Positions 7,133 through 15,499 of a stretch of DNA of 64,000 nt are shown one piece after another; position 1 is the stretch's first letter, and the number at the start of each line of letters is the position of its first letter. The stretch covers positions 1 through 64,000 of the forward strand of contig CAMMBV010000007.1 of NCBI GenBank assembly GCA_946494335.1, in the 5' to 3' direction. A program made the position numbers and the translations under genes. A model generated the notes under the pieces. The model was not told the origin of the DNA and made no database searches. It was given only the letters and a program-made list of their open reading frames with translations. The DNA comes from an uncultured Ruminococcus sp. (GTDB lineage Bacteria; Bacillota; Clostridia; Lachnospirales; Lachnospiraceae).

Positions 7133-7316
7133 AGGCATTCTCCCGGTTATATTTTACTCTATTCATACACATAGTTTCTTTCATGTCATATGTTCAGGAT
7201 TTCCTCCTGTATTATTTTAGCATCACATGACCATCATATTTCAGGACAAAGTTCCTTAGAAGTCTCTGTTTTTTAAAAATTTTTATTATATTGAACATTC
7301 CGAAATGTTTATTGAA

Positions 7317-7482
7317 TTCAAGTCCCATCTCCCGCAGTTATTTTTGTGCGCTGAAAGCCTTGTTTTATGCGGGGTTTTCAGCTTTTTCCCTTTGCGGAAA
7401 AGATATTATTTTCAAGTCCCTTGAAGTCCCTTTTTCCGGCATCTCTTCTGTATCGCCCAGAGCTTTTCTGATCATGGAATCC
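7317..7482. repeat. attR-side 166-bp direct repeat
   Basis: Second copy of the 2712-2877 repeat with three substitutions. It begins with the 20 bases of the tRNA-Leu 3' end (7317-7336) and continues through the 3' end of an integrase gene. The base before the repeat differs (A versus G), placing the element boundary at 7316/7317. Confidence 0.95.
7365..7482 (-). pseudogene. 3' fragment of a second integrase gene
   Basis: The minus strand keeps an open frame of 38 codons ending in a TAA at the position matching the stop of the intact integrase. It reads DSMIRKALGDTEEM and so on, with one change (His to Gln) near the end. Upstream of 7482 the similarity stops abruptly. It is best explained as the remnant of an older element's integrase that used the same tRNA, now separated from the tRNA by the newer element. 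Confidence 0.85.
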
Positions 7483-7497
7483 ATATTTCCTCTTACT

Positions 7498-7541
7498 AAA
7501 AAATCCGAAGCCCTCTCTGTATTCAGAGTACAACTTCGGAT
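7498..7541 (-). terminator. Terminator of the AAA-ATPase-like gene
   Basis: ATCCGAAG (7503-7510) pairs with CTTCGGAT (7534-7541). On the minus strand the hairpin is followed by TTTTTT. It lies about 20 bases past the stop of the 7560-9254 gene. Confidence 0.75.
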
Positions 7542-7559
7542 TCTTACTTTTGCATTGTT

Positions 7560-9254
7560 TTACGCCATCTCAACCATACATTCTTTCGCACAAAATGCCA
7601 TTCCATATTTGATCATCTTTTTTACACCACAGCGCTTCAGTCCTTCCGCATACTTCCTTTCTTCGATCTGCTCCAATGCTTCTTTGCAGGCAGCCTCCAG
7701 GTTTCCGTCATCCGCATATTTCAGTTCGATTACGATACCAATCCGATTCGGTGTCTGGATGGATATGTCGCTATATCCTTCCCCAGTCTCTGCATTAGAC
7801 TTAACGAGCCAGTTCTCCTGACTTCTAAGCAATCCAAGCAGCATACCGTGGTAGAAATTCTCTTTCATATTTGTCCGAACTGCTGTATCCCGTACACTGA
7901 TGGAATCCCACAGATAATCGTGAAGCATCTCCTGAATCGTTTCCACCTTTCCATCTGGAAAGGCCCCACAGAAACGGTTAATTCTTTCAGAATCTGCCAG
8001 AGTAGTTTCCTCAAACCAGTCTTTTACCAGCTCGATGAACAGCTCCCTTACCTCCCGGTTTGGAAGGGCCAGCTTCATCTTCTTTCCCGGCAGGCGGCCG
8101 CGTCCAGTCAGGTATCCGCTAGAATAAAGGACACTCCAGATATTGCCAATGGAATCTTCAACATCCCGGTAGGTCAATTCCTGACGGATGGTTTTGGTGA
8201 CCGTCTCGCCGCTTATCAGCTGCTCTACTTCGTCTCGTGTGGTCTGATTTGCCTTTTTTAACAGGCGGCGAATAAGATCATTCCCGCTGGTGTTGGCCCA
8301 GTAATTCTCCGGTTCCGCTTCTGGATCGGCCAGCAGCTCATCACAATAATTAATGACATCCCAGGGGCTGTATACCTCTGCGTCTCCAATTCGATACCCA
8401 TCATACCAATCCCGGATGATCTCCTTATAGGCGGACAGACCATAAAAAGCAAGCAATTCATCCACATCCTCATCTGTAAAGCCAAAAAACTCATCATACC
8501 GGACATCCGAAATCGTGTGCACCTTCAGGTTATTAAGACCTGTGAAAATGCTTTCTTTTGAAATCCGCAGGCATCCGGTGAGGACAGCAAAATAAAGACT
8601 GTCATTTGTCTTCAAAGCGTTCCCAAAGAGATTGCGGATAAGGCTTACCATCTCATCATAATAGCCGCTTTGAAACGCTTTATCCAGCGGAACATCATAC
8701 TCGTCAATCAATAAGATGACTTTCTGGTTATAGTGCTTACATAAAAGCTGAGAGAGAGTTTTCAGACTGTCTATCAATGTTGCATGGGGTATAGAATAAC
8801 TTGTTTCTCCGTCCTTTTCTACATTAATAAGGCGGCTATATGCAACTTTATCTTTTTGGTCAAGAACTGCACTTTCACGAAGGAATCGAAATCGATCTGC
8901 CTCATTGCCTATTACCGTCTGCAGCGCAGCAACTGCCGCTTCATAATTTAATCCATCCACACTTTTCAGGCTGATAGAAATCACAGGGAACTTCCCCATG
9001 TATTTTTCACACAGTTCTTTCTCTTTCATGATCCTTAACCCGTCAAACAACGCCGGATCGCTCCCCACCTCAAAAAAGCGCTTCAGCATGCTCATGTTCA
9101 GAGACTTTCCAAAACGTCTGGGGCGGGTAAATAAATTTACTTTACCCCAATTTTGTAAAAGTTCCGCAATAAAAAGGGTTTTATCCACATAATAGAAATT
9201 CTCAGTCGTAAATTCTTCAAAATTTTCAATTCCAACTGGAAGTTTTTTTCTCAC
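7560..9254 (-). CDS. AAA-ATPase-like protein with C-terminal PD-(D/E)XK nuclease domain
   Basis: About 564 residues from the GTG at 9254, which has AAAGGAG ten bases upstream; the frame is open to 9299 but without a good site. The N-terminal part is the AAA-ATPase_like domain (Pfam family PF09820): it starts with LPVGIENFEEF and YYVDKT, has a P-loop-like RPRRFGKSLNMSM around residues 42-54, and a Walker B-like LLIDEYDVPLD around 180-190. The C-terminal part carries a PD-(D/E)XK nuclease-like core, with the GYSDISI strand and the VIELKYADDG motif near residue 510. These proteins occur in many copies in Bacteroidetes and Firmicutes gut bacteria; their job is unknown (defence or element-related activity is suspected). 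Own terminator downstream; next to an Rpn-like gene. Confidence 0.88.
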   Translation of the reverse strand: MRKKLPVGIENFEEFTTENFYYVDKTLFIAELLQNWGKVNLFTRPRRFGKSLNMSMLKRFFEVGSDPALFDGLRIMKEKELCEKYMGKFPVISISLKSVDGLNYEAAVAALQTVIGNEADRFRFLRESAVLDQKDKVAYSRLINVEKDGETSYSIPHATLIDSLKTLSQLLCKHYNQKVILLIDEYDVPLDKAFQSGYYDEMVSLIRNLFGNALKTNDSLYFAVLTGCLRISKESIFTGLNNLKVHTISDVRYDEFFGFTDEDVDELLAFYGLSAYKEIIRDWYDGYRIGDAEVYSPWDVINYCDELLADPEAEPENYWANTSGNDLIRRLLKKANQTTRDEVEQLISGETVTKTIRQELTYRDVEDSIGNIWSVLYSSGYLTGRGRLPGKKMKLALPNREVRELFIELVKDWFEETTLADSERINRFCGAFPDGKVETIQEMLHDYLWDSISVRDTAVRTNMKENFYHGMLLGLLRSQENWLVKSNAETGEGYSDISIQTPNRIGIVIELKYADDGNLEAACKEALEQIEERKYAEGLKRCGVKKMIKYGMAFCAKECMVEMA

Positions 9255-9389
9255 CTTCCCTGTTCTCCTTTCCAGTGTCAGTGATATAATGCAGCACACA
9301 AAAGGGCATAAATCACCTATTAAGTTTCACTTTACTATAAAGCTACGGGTCAGTCAAGCCAATCCACCGCTGCCTGTTAAAGCAAAACA

Positions 9390-9420
9390 ATCCGGAAGCA
9401 GCCGCTTCGCCCTTCCGGAT
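9390..9420 (-). terminator. Terminator of the Rpn-like gene
   Basis: ATCCGGAAG (9390-9398) pairs with CTTCCGGAT (9412-9420). On the minus strand it is followed by TGTTTTG. It lies about 80 bases after the stop of the 9500-10486 gene. Confidence 0.65.
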
Positions 9421-9499
9421 CATTCTTTTACACTTTCATTCCTATTTTCACTTTGTCCTGACGGTCTTCACCGGAGACCAGTCGCTGCAAACCTTCTAA

Positions 9500-10486
9500 T
9501 CACTTTAAATAATCCCGATATTCCTTCTCAAATTCTGATGGCTCCATGTCTGCATGTTTTGCCGCAGCAGATATCGTAATAAGACCTTCCTTCACAAGAC
9601 CGAACAAGGTCTTCATCTTGCCTTTTTCCATGCCTTTTTCTATCCCTTTTTCTATGCCTTTTTCCAAAATTCCAGTACTCAAATTACACATAAAGCTCAC
9701 CTCCTGACTGATCTCTTCCGTGACATTGATATGAAATTCCTCTGACAGCGCCGCCTTTTTCTCCTGTGCAGAACGCTCCGTGGAAAACATTTTACTGAGC
9801 AGCCGTACCGCATCATCTTCACTGTTTTCCCCATCAGAACCCAGACGCATGACGATTACACGCATCAAATCGTAATTTTTCTCTTCTTCCCGGTAAGTCC
9901 CGCGCCTGCACTTTTCCAAAAAGCGGTACTCATTGATCGCATCGGAACGGCTAAGGGCCGTGTTTTCACAGATCCAGATACTTACCACTTTTTTGATTCT
10001 GCCGTACTCCTGATTTTTAAATACTGTACCACGCTGGGCGGACAGCAGCCTTGCCCCATAGTATATGCCCCGTTTCGGGATGGGATATCCCGGCATATCT
10101 TTATTCTGTATCTCTATGTTTACGATAATCTCAATCGGTTCATCCTCTCCCGGCACATGGACCGGAAAACGGATATCATACCGCACGGTCCCTTCCTGGA
10201 TGGACACGTCTTCCGTCGCCATCTCTCCCACCGGGGCGCTTCCGTTCAGCCGTCCTGCCGGGGCATCCTGATGAACCGGCGTTTCACTGACCTGCGGGGC
10301 GCCTGTGATCCATTTTTCCGCAATCTCTTTCACCGGGACGACAGCAAATTCATCCATCGTACTTTTCAGAATATAGGAAAGGATTGCTTTTTGCGCCACC
10401 AGCTTTCTTGCTGCCGCGTCGTATTTGACTTTTGACTCTGAAACATCCAATATTTGAGCAAGCTGACTTCCCGCTACTGTTTCCAT
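9500..10486 (-). CDS. Rpn-like PD-(D/E)XK nuclease family protein
   Basis: A 328-residue protein of the Rpn / PD-(D/E)XK family-transposase type, related to recombination-promoting nucleases. The nuclease core is visible around residues 100-150: VRYDIRF, then IEIIVNIEIQNKD (the E-x-Q motif) and the GIYYGARLLSAQ helix. Near residues 270-290 lies a run of short repeats (EKGIEKGIEKGMEKG), encoded by 12-base DNA repeats at about 9626-9664 and typical of this family, where repeat number varies. The C-terminus (LITISAAAKHADMEPSEFEKEY) resembles the family's final helical hairpin. The role in the cell is unknown; related Rpn proteins cut DNA and stimulate recombination or act in phage defence. Confidence 0.85.
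   Translation of the reverse strand: METVAGSQLAQILDVSESKVKYDAAARKLVAQKAILSYILKSTMDEFAVVPVKEIAEKWITGAPQVSETPVHQDAPAGRLNGSAPVGEMATEDVSIQEGTVRYDIRFPVHVPGEDEPIEIIVNIEIQNKDMPGYPIPKRGIYYGARLLSAQRGTVFKNQEYGRIKKVVSIWICENTALSRSDAINEYRFLEKCRRGTYREEEKNYDLMRVIVMRLGSDGENSEDDAVRLLSKMFSTERSAQEKKAALSEEFHINVTEEISQEVSFMCNLSTGILEKGIEKGIEKGMEKGKMKTLFGLVKEGLITISAAAKHADMEPSEFEKEYRDYLK
9626..9664. repeat. Short tandem repeats encoding EKGIEKGMEKG
   Basis: About three imperfect 12-base units (consensus CCTTTTTCTATG on the plus strand) inside the Rpn-like gene. Such units can expand or contract by slippage and change the length of the linker between nuclease core and C-terminal helices without shifting the frame. 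Confidence 0.75.
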
Positions 10487-10624
10487 GACGACTCACCTTC
10501 CTTTCCTGAATCTTTATGATCTGTAACTTCATTCTAGCACGGCAGGGGAAATCCTGCAACACTGCTGCCATAATAAAGCCGCTTTGAAAACTTTACCCGC
10601 GTAAAAAAACAACTGCATTCCGGA

Positions 10625-10652
10625 ACGGGAATCTACATATTAGCATATACTA
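10625..10652 (+). promoter_or_regulatory. Sporulation-type (sigma-K/E-like) promoter of sleC
   Basis: AC (10625-10626), 17 bases, then CATATACTA (10644-10652) fits the mother-cell sigma-K pattern AC-N17-CATANNNTA; the -10 also suits sigma-E. No sigma-A promoter was seen in this gap. The match is short, so chance agreement is possible, but the gene's role supports it. Confidence 0.5.
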
Positions 10653-10678
10653 AAGCAACTGCAGTTTATGAGGTTCCT

Positions 10679-11941
10679 ATGAATTTTTCATCTCTCAAGG
10701 CAATGCAGGAGGAAAATTTATCCAGAGGGGGTCTGCAGATTACCGTAAATACGCTCCAGCAGAACCGCCCCATTCCAAATGCATCCATTACCATTTCCTA
10801 CACCGGCGAACCGGATTCTGTTATAGAAGAGCTGACCACCGATTCCTCCGGACAGTCACCTGTCATCCAGCTTCCCACTCCTCCATTGGAGTACAGCCTT
10901 GCTCCTTCCGAAATCCAGCCTTATTCTGAATACAACATTCAGATCCGGGCAGAAGGTTTCGAACCGGTATCCATCAGCGGCACTGAACTTCTTCCCGATG
11001 TCACCGCCATACAGCCTGTTAAAATGGTTACACAGGAGGCGGGACCTTTTGATCGGGTCGTAATTCCCGCCCATACGCTTTTCGGGGAGTATCCGCCAAA
11101 AATTCCTGAAGCGGAGGTAAAGCCCGTCGACGAAACCGGAGAGATTGTGTTAAGCAGAGTTGTCGTGCCGGAATATGTTGTTGTCCATGATGGAGTACCG
11201 GAGGACAGCACAGCCGAAAATTATTACGTGCGTTACCGGGATTACATTAAAAATGTGGCCTGCAGCGAAATCTACGCCACCTGGCCCGAAGAATCCATCC
11301 GCGCCAACGTACTTGCCATTATGTCGTTTACTCTCAACCGGGTATATACGGAATGGTACCGCAACAAAGGATACGATTTCACCATCACCTCTTCCACAGC
11401 CTACGACCAGAAGTGGATGCCGGGCCGGAATATTTTCACCGATGTAGCCTTCATTGTAGACGAAGTGTTTGCCAACTATCTCTCCCGGCCGGATGTCCGT
11501 CAGCCCATATTGACCCAATACTGTGACGGGGAGCGCGTCCAGTGTCCAAACGCCATGAGCCAGTGGGGTTCCAAATATCTGGGAGATCAGGGCTATTCCA
11601 CCATTGATATTCTCCGGTATTATTACGGAAATGATATGTACATCAACACCGCCGAAGAAGTTTCCGGAATTCCGGCCTCCTGGCCAGGATATAACCTTAC
11701 CATCGGTTCCAGCGGTTCCAAGGTGCTTCAGCTTCAGGAACAACTAAACGCCATCAGTGAAGCTTACCCTCTCATCCCCTCCATCACTGCTGACGGTATC
11801 TATGGCGAAAATACACAAAATGCCGTGCGGGTATTCCAGCAGGTTTTCGGTCTTCCTCAGACAGGAATCGTAGACTATCCCACCTGGTATAAAGTACAGG
11901 AAATTTATGTGGCAGTCACCCGGATCGCCGAACTGAATTGA
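10679..11941 (+). CDS. sleC: SleC-type spore cortex-lytic enzyme
   Basis: A 420-residue protein with the layout of clostridial SleC, the germination enzyme that degrades spore cortex peptidoglycan. An N-terminal beta-rich domain (about 18-118) precedes a SpoIID-like lytic domain: CSEIYATWPEESI (195-207) contains the likely catalytic Glu197, followed by FTLNRVYTEWYRNKGY (217-232) and CPNAMSQWGSKYLGDQGY (289-306). The C-terminal peptidoglycan-binding domain (about 345-410) includes DGIYGENTQNAVRVFQ. There is no signal peptide, consistent with synthesis in the mother cell. A sporulation-type promoter lies upstream and a strong terminator immediately downstream. Its presence indicates an endospore-former. 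Confidence 0.85.
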   Translation: MNFSSLKAMQEENLSRGGLQITVNTLQQNRPIPNASITISYTGEPDSVIEELTTDSSGQSPVIQLPTPPLEYSLAPSEIQPYSEYNIQIRAEGFEPVSISGTELLPDVTAIQPVKMVTQEAGPFDRVVIPAHTLFGEYPPKIPEAEVKPVDETGEIVLSRVVVPEYVVVHDGVPEDSTAENYYVRYRDYIKNVACSEIYATWPEESIRANVLAIMSFTLNRVYTEWYRNKGYDFTITSSTAYDQKWMPGRNIFTDVAFIVDEVFANYLSRPDVRQPILTQYCDGERVQCPNAMSQWGSKYLGDQGYSTIDILRYYYGNDMYINTAEEVSGIPASWPGYNLTIGSSGSKVLQLQEQLNAISEAYPLIPSITADGIYGENTQNAVRVFQQVFGLPQTGIVDYPTWYKVQEIYVAVTRIAELN

Positions 11942-11970
11942 AAAAGACAGGCAGCAATGCCTGTCTTTTT
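11941..11970. terminator. Bidirectional terminator between sleC and ddh
   Basis: A perfect 13-base stem AAAAAGACAGGCA (11941-11953), loop GCAA, with T-runs on both strands. It serves the converging sleC and ddh genes. Confidence 0.95.
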
Positions 11971-11988
11971 CTTTTTTCCTGCTCTGTA

Positions 11989-12975
11989 TTACAGAAGATG
12001 AGCTCTGAGCTCTTCCGGACTTTTCGCACTTAAATAAGCCGGTGCGATATCAAAAATTGTCTTTGCTCCGGTCTGGCCTTCTTTTGCCATACGATATGCT
12101 GCTCTTGCATAAGCCACAATAACAGATGCTGTAAACTCCGGATTGGAATCCAGTTTCAGACTGTATTCAATCAAATGGCTGTTCTCTGATTCCCAGCCTG
12201 TTTTTCCGGAGCGGAGAACAAATCCTCCGTGAGGAATACCGCTGTGATTCTTTTTCAGTTCCTCTTCGCTGATAAAATGAACGGTAGTGTCATACTCATC
12301 AAAATAGTTGGGCATTGTTTTGATCTGCTCTTCTACAGCAGCCGCATCTGCGCCCTCTTCCAGAACAACAAAGCACTCTCTCGTATGTTTTTCTCTGGTA
12401 GTCAGTTCAGGATTTTTTCCGCTTCTGACTGCTTCCAGCGCCGCATCAACCGGAATCGTATACTGTTTTGCATCTTTTACGCCTTCAATCCGGCGGATTG
12501 CATCCGAATGCCCCTGGCTTACGCCTTTTCCCCAGAATGTATAATCCTTTCCTTCCGGAAGAATGGCATTGGCATACATCCTGTTCAAAGAAAACATACC
12601 CGGATCCCAGCCCAGAGAAATGATTCCCACTTTTTTTCCTTCTTTTGCCGCCGCATCCACATTGGAAAAATGCTCCGGAATCCGCGCATGAGTATCAAAG
12701 CTGTCGATAACGTTAAACAGTTTCGCATACTCCGGCGTCTGCTTTGGAAGGTCTGTGGCGCTGCCTCCGCAGATAATCATAACATCTATTTTATCTTTCC
12801 ACTGCGCAGCTGATGCCACATTTACCACCGGCACCCCATCTGTCAGAATCTTTACTGTCTCAGGGCTTCTTCTGGTAAATACCGCTGCCAGTTCCATATC
12901 CGGATTCTGTCTGATGGCGCATTCCACTCCGCGTCCCAGATTGCCGTACCCTAAAATTCCTATTTTAATGCTCAT
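11989..12975 (-). CDS. ddh: meso-Diaminopimelate D-dehydrogenase
   Basis: A 328-residue NADPH-dependent enzyme that makes meso-diaminopimelate from tetrahydrodipicolinate in one step, giving the cross-linking residue of the cell wall and lysine. An N-terminal Rossmann motif GYGNLGRG is at residues 9-16, followed by VFTRRSP (NADP-binding) and CGGSATDLP. The central region includes SLGWDPGMFSLNRMYANA and the GVSQGHSDAIRRI segment typical of Ddh. Length is normal. The gene stands alone, with a GGAACG-type ribosome binding site. Presence of ddh instead of, or besides, the longer succinylase or aminotransferase routes is common in Lachnospiraceae. Confidence 0.95.
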   Translation of the reverse strand: MSIKIGILGYGNLGRGVECAIRQNPDMELAAVFTRRSPETVKILTDGVPVVNVASAAQWKDKIDVMIICGGSATDLPKQTPEYAKLFNVIDSFDTHARIPEHFSNVDAAAKEGKKVGIISLGWDPGMFSLNRMYANAILPEGKDYTFWGKGVSQGHSDAIRRIEGVKDAKQYTIPVDAALEAVRSGKNPELTTREKHTRECFVVLEEGADAAAVEEQIKTMPNYFDEYDTTVHFISEEELKKNHSGIPHGGFVLRSGKTGWESENSHLIEYSLKLDSNPEFTASVIVAYARAAYRMAKEGQTGAKTIFDIAPAYLSAKSPEELRAHLL

Positions 12976-13052
12976 CTTACTTCGTTCCTTTCCCTTTTGT
13001 CATTTTCAGAACTATTTTACTAAAGATTACAGAATACCTCAAGTCTTTCTTT

Positions 13053-14342
13053 TTAAAACAGTCTGGTAATATCCTGAATGGTGACGTAAACAATCAACCC
13101 CAGCAGAAGTACAAATCCCGCAAAGTGGACCATCCCTTCTGCGTCCCGGTTGACAGCCTTTCCCCGTATCCCTTCTATGATAAGGAATATCAGACGGCCT
13201 CCGTCCAGCGCCGGAATGGGCAGAAGATTCATAATGCCCAGATTGGCAGACAGAAGGATCACCATATTCAGCATATTAATCCATGTAATCAGGCCGCCCT
13301 GACTTCTGCTTGATTCATAGGTGTCTCCGATCACCGTCACTACCCCCACCGGGCCTGACATATCATTTACCCGTACCTTTCCCGTAAACAGCATTCCCAG
13401 ACTTTGAACGGTAGTTTTTATCCAGTATTTGACTTCCACCGCCCCGTATTTCAGTACACCTAGGGGACCGGTCTTTTCCCGGCCGGTATTATAGCCAAAC
13501 CCAAGCTCCACATAAGTATGTTTAACCGGTGTTACTTCCGCCCTTTTTTCCTCCCCGTCTCTTTCATAAGTTATTGTAAGTGACTGAGTTCCAAGAGGGT
13601 GTGCTTCAAAATATTCCATCAGATCCATCCCGGAATGAATCGCCGTCCCGTCCACTTCGGTAATCACGTCCTCCGCCAGTATACCCGCCCTGTGAAAGGG
13701 CATATTCAAACTGATAGCAGTCACAGTGGCCGGATACTCTTCAGACGCCGCGTAATTGAATCCCAGCATATACCGTGTCTCATGATAGGGCTCATAGGTC
13801 AGACTGTACTCCTTGCCGTCCCTTTCATATTTCACGGTAATAGGCTGGTTTTTCAGCCCATTGAAGGTCTCATAATTATAAATGTCTCTTCCAATGTCCA
13901 CATTGGTTCCGTTTATCTTTGTAATTACGTCCCCTTCCTGCAGTCCTGCCTGCGCAGCGGGAGAATCCTCGGCAAATCCAATTACCTCCGCTGGATCATA
14001 TCCAACCGCTCCAACTACAATCAGCCCGCAGAAGAAAGCCAGGATAAAATTAAACACCGGCCCTGCCGCCACCACACTGATCCTTCCCAGGACAGACGCA
14101 CTGTTAAAAGATCCCTCCGACGCATCATCCTCATCTTCTCCCCGCATCATGCAGGACCCGCCGAGAGGGAAAAGCTTTATGGAATATCTGGTTCCGCCTT
14201 TTTCAAAACTCAGGAGACGGGGACCCATGCCAAGAGAAAACTCATCTACAATAATGCCATTCTTTTTTGCCAGCAGAAAATGTCCCAGTTCGTGGAATAA
14301 AATCAGCACACTGAAAATAACAACTGCTATGACAAACTTCAA
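13053..14342 (-). CDS. rseP: RseP/YaeL-type site-2 intramembrane protease
   Basis: A 429-residue zinc metalloprotease that cleaves substrates within the membrane (anti-sigma factors, signal peptide remnants). The HELGH metal motif is at residues 18-22 in the first membrane segment; two PDZ domains lie about 115-185 and 195-265; the second catalytic motif NLLPIPALDGGR is near residue 375. The start is a TTG at 14342, one base after the dxr stop; HELGH comes so early that no later start is possible. It is the last gene of the pyrH-frr-uppS-cdsA-dxr-rseP operon. Similar proteins in spore-formers can also act in sigma-factor activation. Confidence 0.93.
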   Translation of the reverse strand: MKFVIAVVIFSVLILFHELGHFLLAKKNGIIVDEFSLGMGPRLLSFEKGGTRYSIKLFPLGGSCMMRGEDEDDASEGSFNSASVLGRISVVAAGPVFNFILAFFCGLIVVGAVGYDPAEVIGFAEDSPAAQAGLQEGDVITKINGTNVDIGRDIYNYETFNGLKNQPITVKYERDGKEYSLTYEPYHETRYMLGFNYAASEEYPATVTAISLNMPFHRAGILAEDVITEVDGTAIHSGMDLMEYFEAHPLGTQSLTITYERDGEEKRAEVTPVKHTYVELGFGYNTGREKTGPLGVLKYGAVEVKYWIKTTVQSLGMLFTGKVRVNDMSGPVGVVTVIGDTYESSRSQGGLITWINMLNMVILLSANLGIMNLLPIPALDGGRLIFLIIEGIRGKAVNRDAEGMVHFAGFVLLLGLIVYVTIQDITRLF

Positions 14343-14343
14343 A

Positions 14344-15486
14344 TTACCACCTGCCTTCTATCCATTCATATGTCATCTGCTCTGCCGCAAGAATCTCATC
14401 CAAGCCGGGATTTTTCAATACCCGATGATGATTCATCGCCTCTTCAATTATTTCATAAATATCCAGAAACCGGATCTTATCTTTTAAGAATTTTGCCACG
14501 GCACGTTCATTGGCCGCATTAAATACCACCGCCATGGTTCCTCCCTCCCGGGCCGCATCCATGGCAAGCGATAGTCCCCGGAACGTATCTGTATCCGGTT
14601 TTTCAAAGGTAAGTTCCTTTAATTGCCAGAAATCCACCCTGTCGCCGGATAGTGGCCGTCTTTCGGGATAATACAGCGCATACTGGATGGGCAGCCGCAT
14701 ATCCGGCGTCCCAAGCTGTGCCATCACCGCTCCGTCGCAGAATTCCACCATGGAATGGATGACGCTTTGAGGCTGCACCACCACCTGTATACGGTCCAGT
14801 TCCACATCAAACAGCCATCTGGCCTCCATCACTTCCAGCCCTTTGTTTACCAGGGTAGCAGAATCAATGGTAATCTTCTGCCCCATATCCCAGTTGGGAT
14901 GACGAAGCGCATCTTTGGGTGTCACACCTGCCAGCTCTTTTCTGGTCATTCCACGAAAAGGCCCCCCCGAAGCAGTGATCAGAAGCTTGCTCACCTGGCG
15001 CGGATCTTCACCATGAAGCGCCTGGAATATGGCGCTGTGTTCACTGTCCACAGGCAGAATCGATACGTTATTCTTCGCTGCCAGAGGCATAATCAGCTGT
15101 CCTGCCGTCACGAGGGTTTCCTTGTTGGCAAGGGCGATATCCTTTCCCTCCTCTATAGCGGCCATCGTGGGACGAAGACCAATCATCCCCACAATGGCAG
15201 TCACCATAAGTTCTGATTCTTCCATCCGGGCCAGTTCCAGAAGGCCGTCCATCCCGCTTAAAATCTTCACATCCAGATCCCGGACTGATTCCCTTAAAGA
15301 TAAAGCGTCTTTTTCATCCCAGACTACGGCCAGTCTCGGGGAAAACTCCCGGATCTGCTGCTCCAGAAGTTCTGTGTTTTTCCCGGCGCCAAGTCCGACC
15401 ACTTCCAAATCCCCGTTTTCCCGCACCACATCCAGCGTCTGGGTGCCGATAGAACCCGTCGAGCCCAATATCGTAATTTTTTTCAT
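14344..15486 (-). CDS. dxr: 1-Deoxy-D-xylulose 5-phosphate reductoisomerase
   Basis: A 380-residue enzyme of the MEP isoprenoid pathway, converting DXP to MEP with NADPH. The NADPH-binding motif GSTGSIGTQTL is at the N-terminus; the substrate and metal region includes PVDSEHSAIFQ, ASGGPFRG and the HPNWDMGQKITIDSATLVNKG loop. ATG at 15486 is preferred over the GTG one codon earlier because TGAGG is seven bases away. It supplies precursors for the undecaprenyl carrier made by the upstream uppS, which explains the operon arrangement. Confidence 0.95.
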   Translation of the reverse strand: MKKITILGSTGSIGTQTLDVVRENGDLEVVGLGAGKNTELLEQQIREFSPRLAVVWDEKDALSLRESVRDLDVKILSGMDGLLELARMEESELMVTAIVGMIGLRPTMAAIEEGKDIALANKETLVTAGQLIMPLAAKNNVSILPVDSEHSAIFQALHGEDPRQVSKLLITASGGPFRGMTRKELAGVTPKDALRHPNWDMGQKITIDSATLVNKGLEVMEARWLFDVELDRIQVVVQPQSVIHSMVEFCDGAVMAQLGTPDMRLPIQYALYYPERRPLSGDRVDFWQLKELTFEKPDTDTFRGLSLAMDAAREGGTMAVVFNAANERAVAKFLKDKIRFLDIYEIIEEAMNHHRVLKNPGLDEILAAEQMTYEWIEGRW

Positions 15487-15499
15487 CACAAAACCTCAT

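Larger units (their letters stand above)
2712..7316. mobile_element. tRNA-Leu integrated element (about 4.6 kb)
   Basis: Bounded by direct repeats that begin within the 3' end of tRNA-Leu, with a tyrosine recombinase gene next to the left end in the usual orientation. Contents, all on the minus strand: integrase, a frameshifted replication-initiator-like gene, vapD with an overlapping partner, a degraded coding remnant and one small open reading frame. No relaxase, coupling protein, capsid or excisionase gene was found, so it resembles a small mobilizable or satellite-like element, possibly defective. Base composition is more AT-rich than the housekeeping genes around it, judged by eye. Confidence 0.8.

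Noticed and set aside
7291-7821. 176-residue plus-strand frame over the attR repeat
   Set aside because: Antisense to the integrase fragment and the 3' end of the AAA-ATPase-like gene; no start signals.
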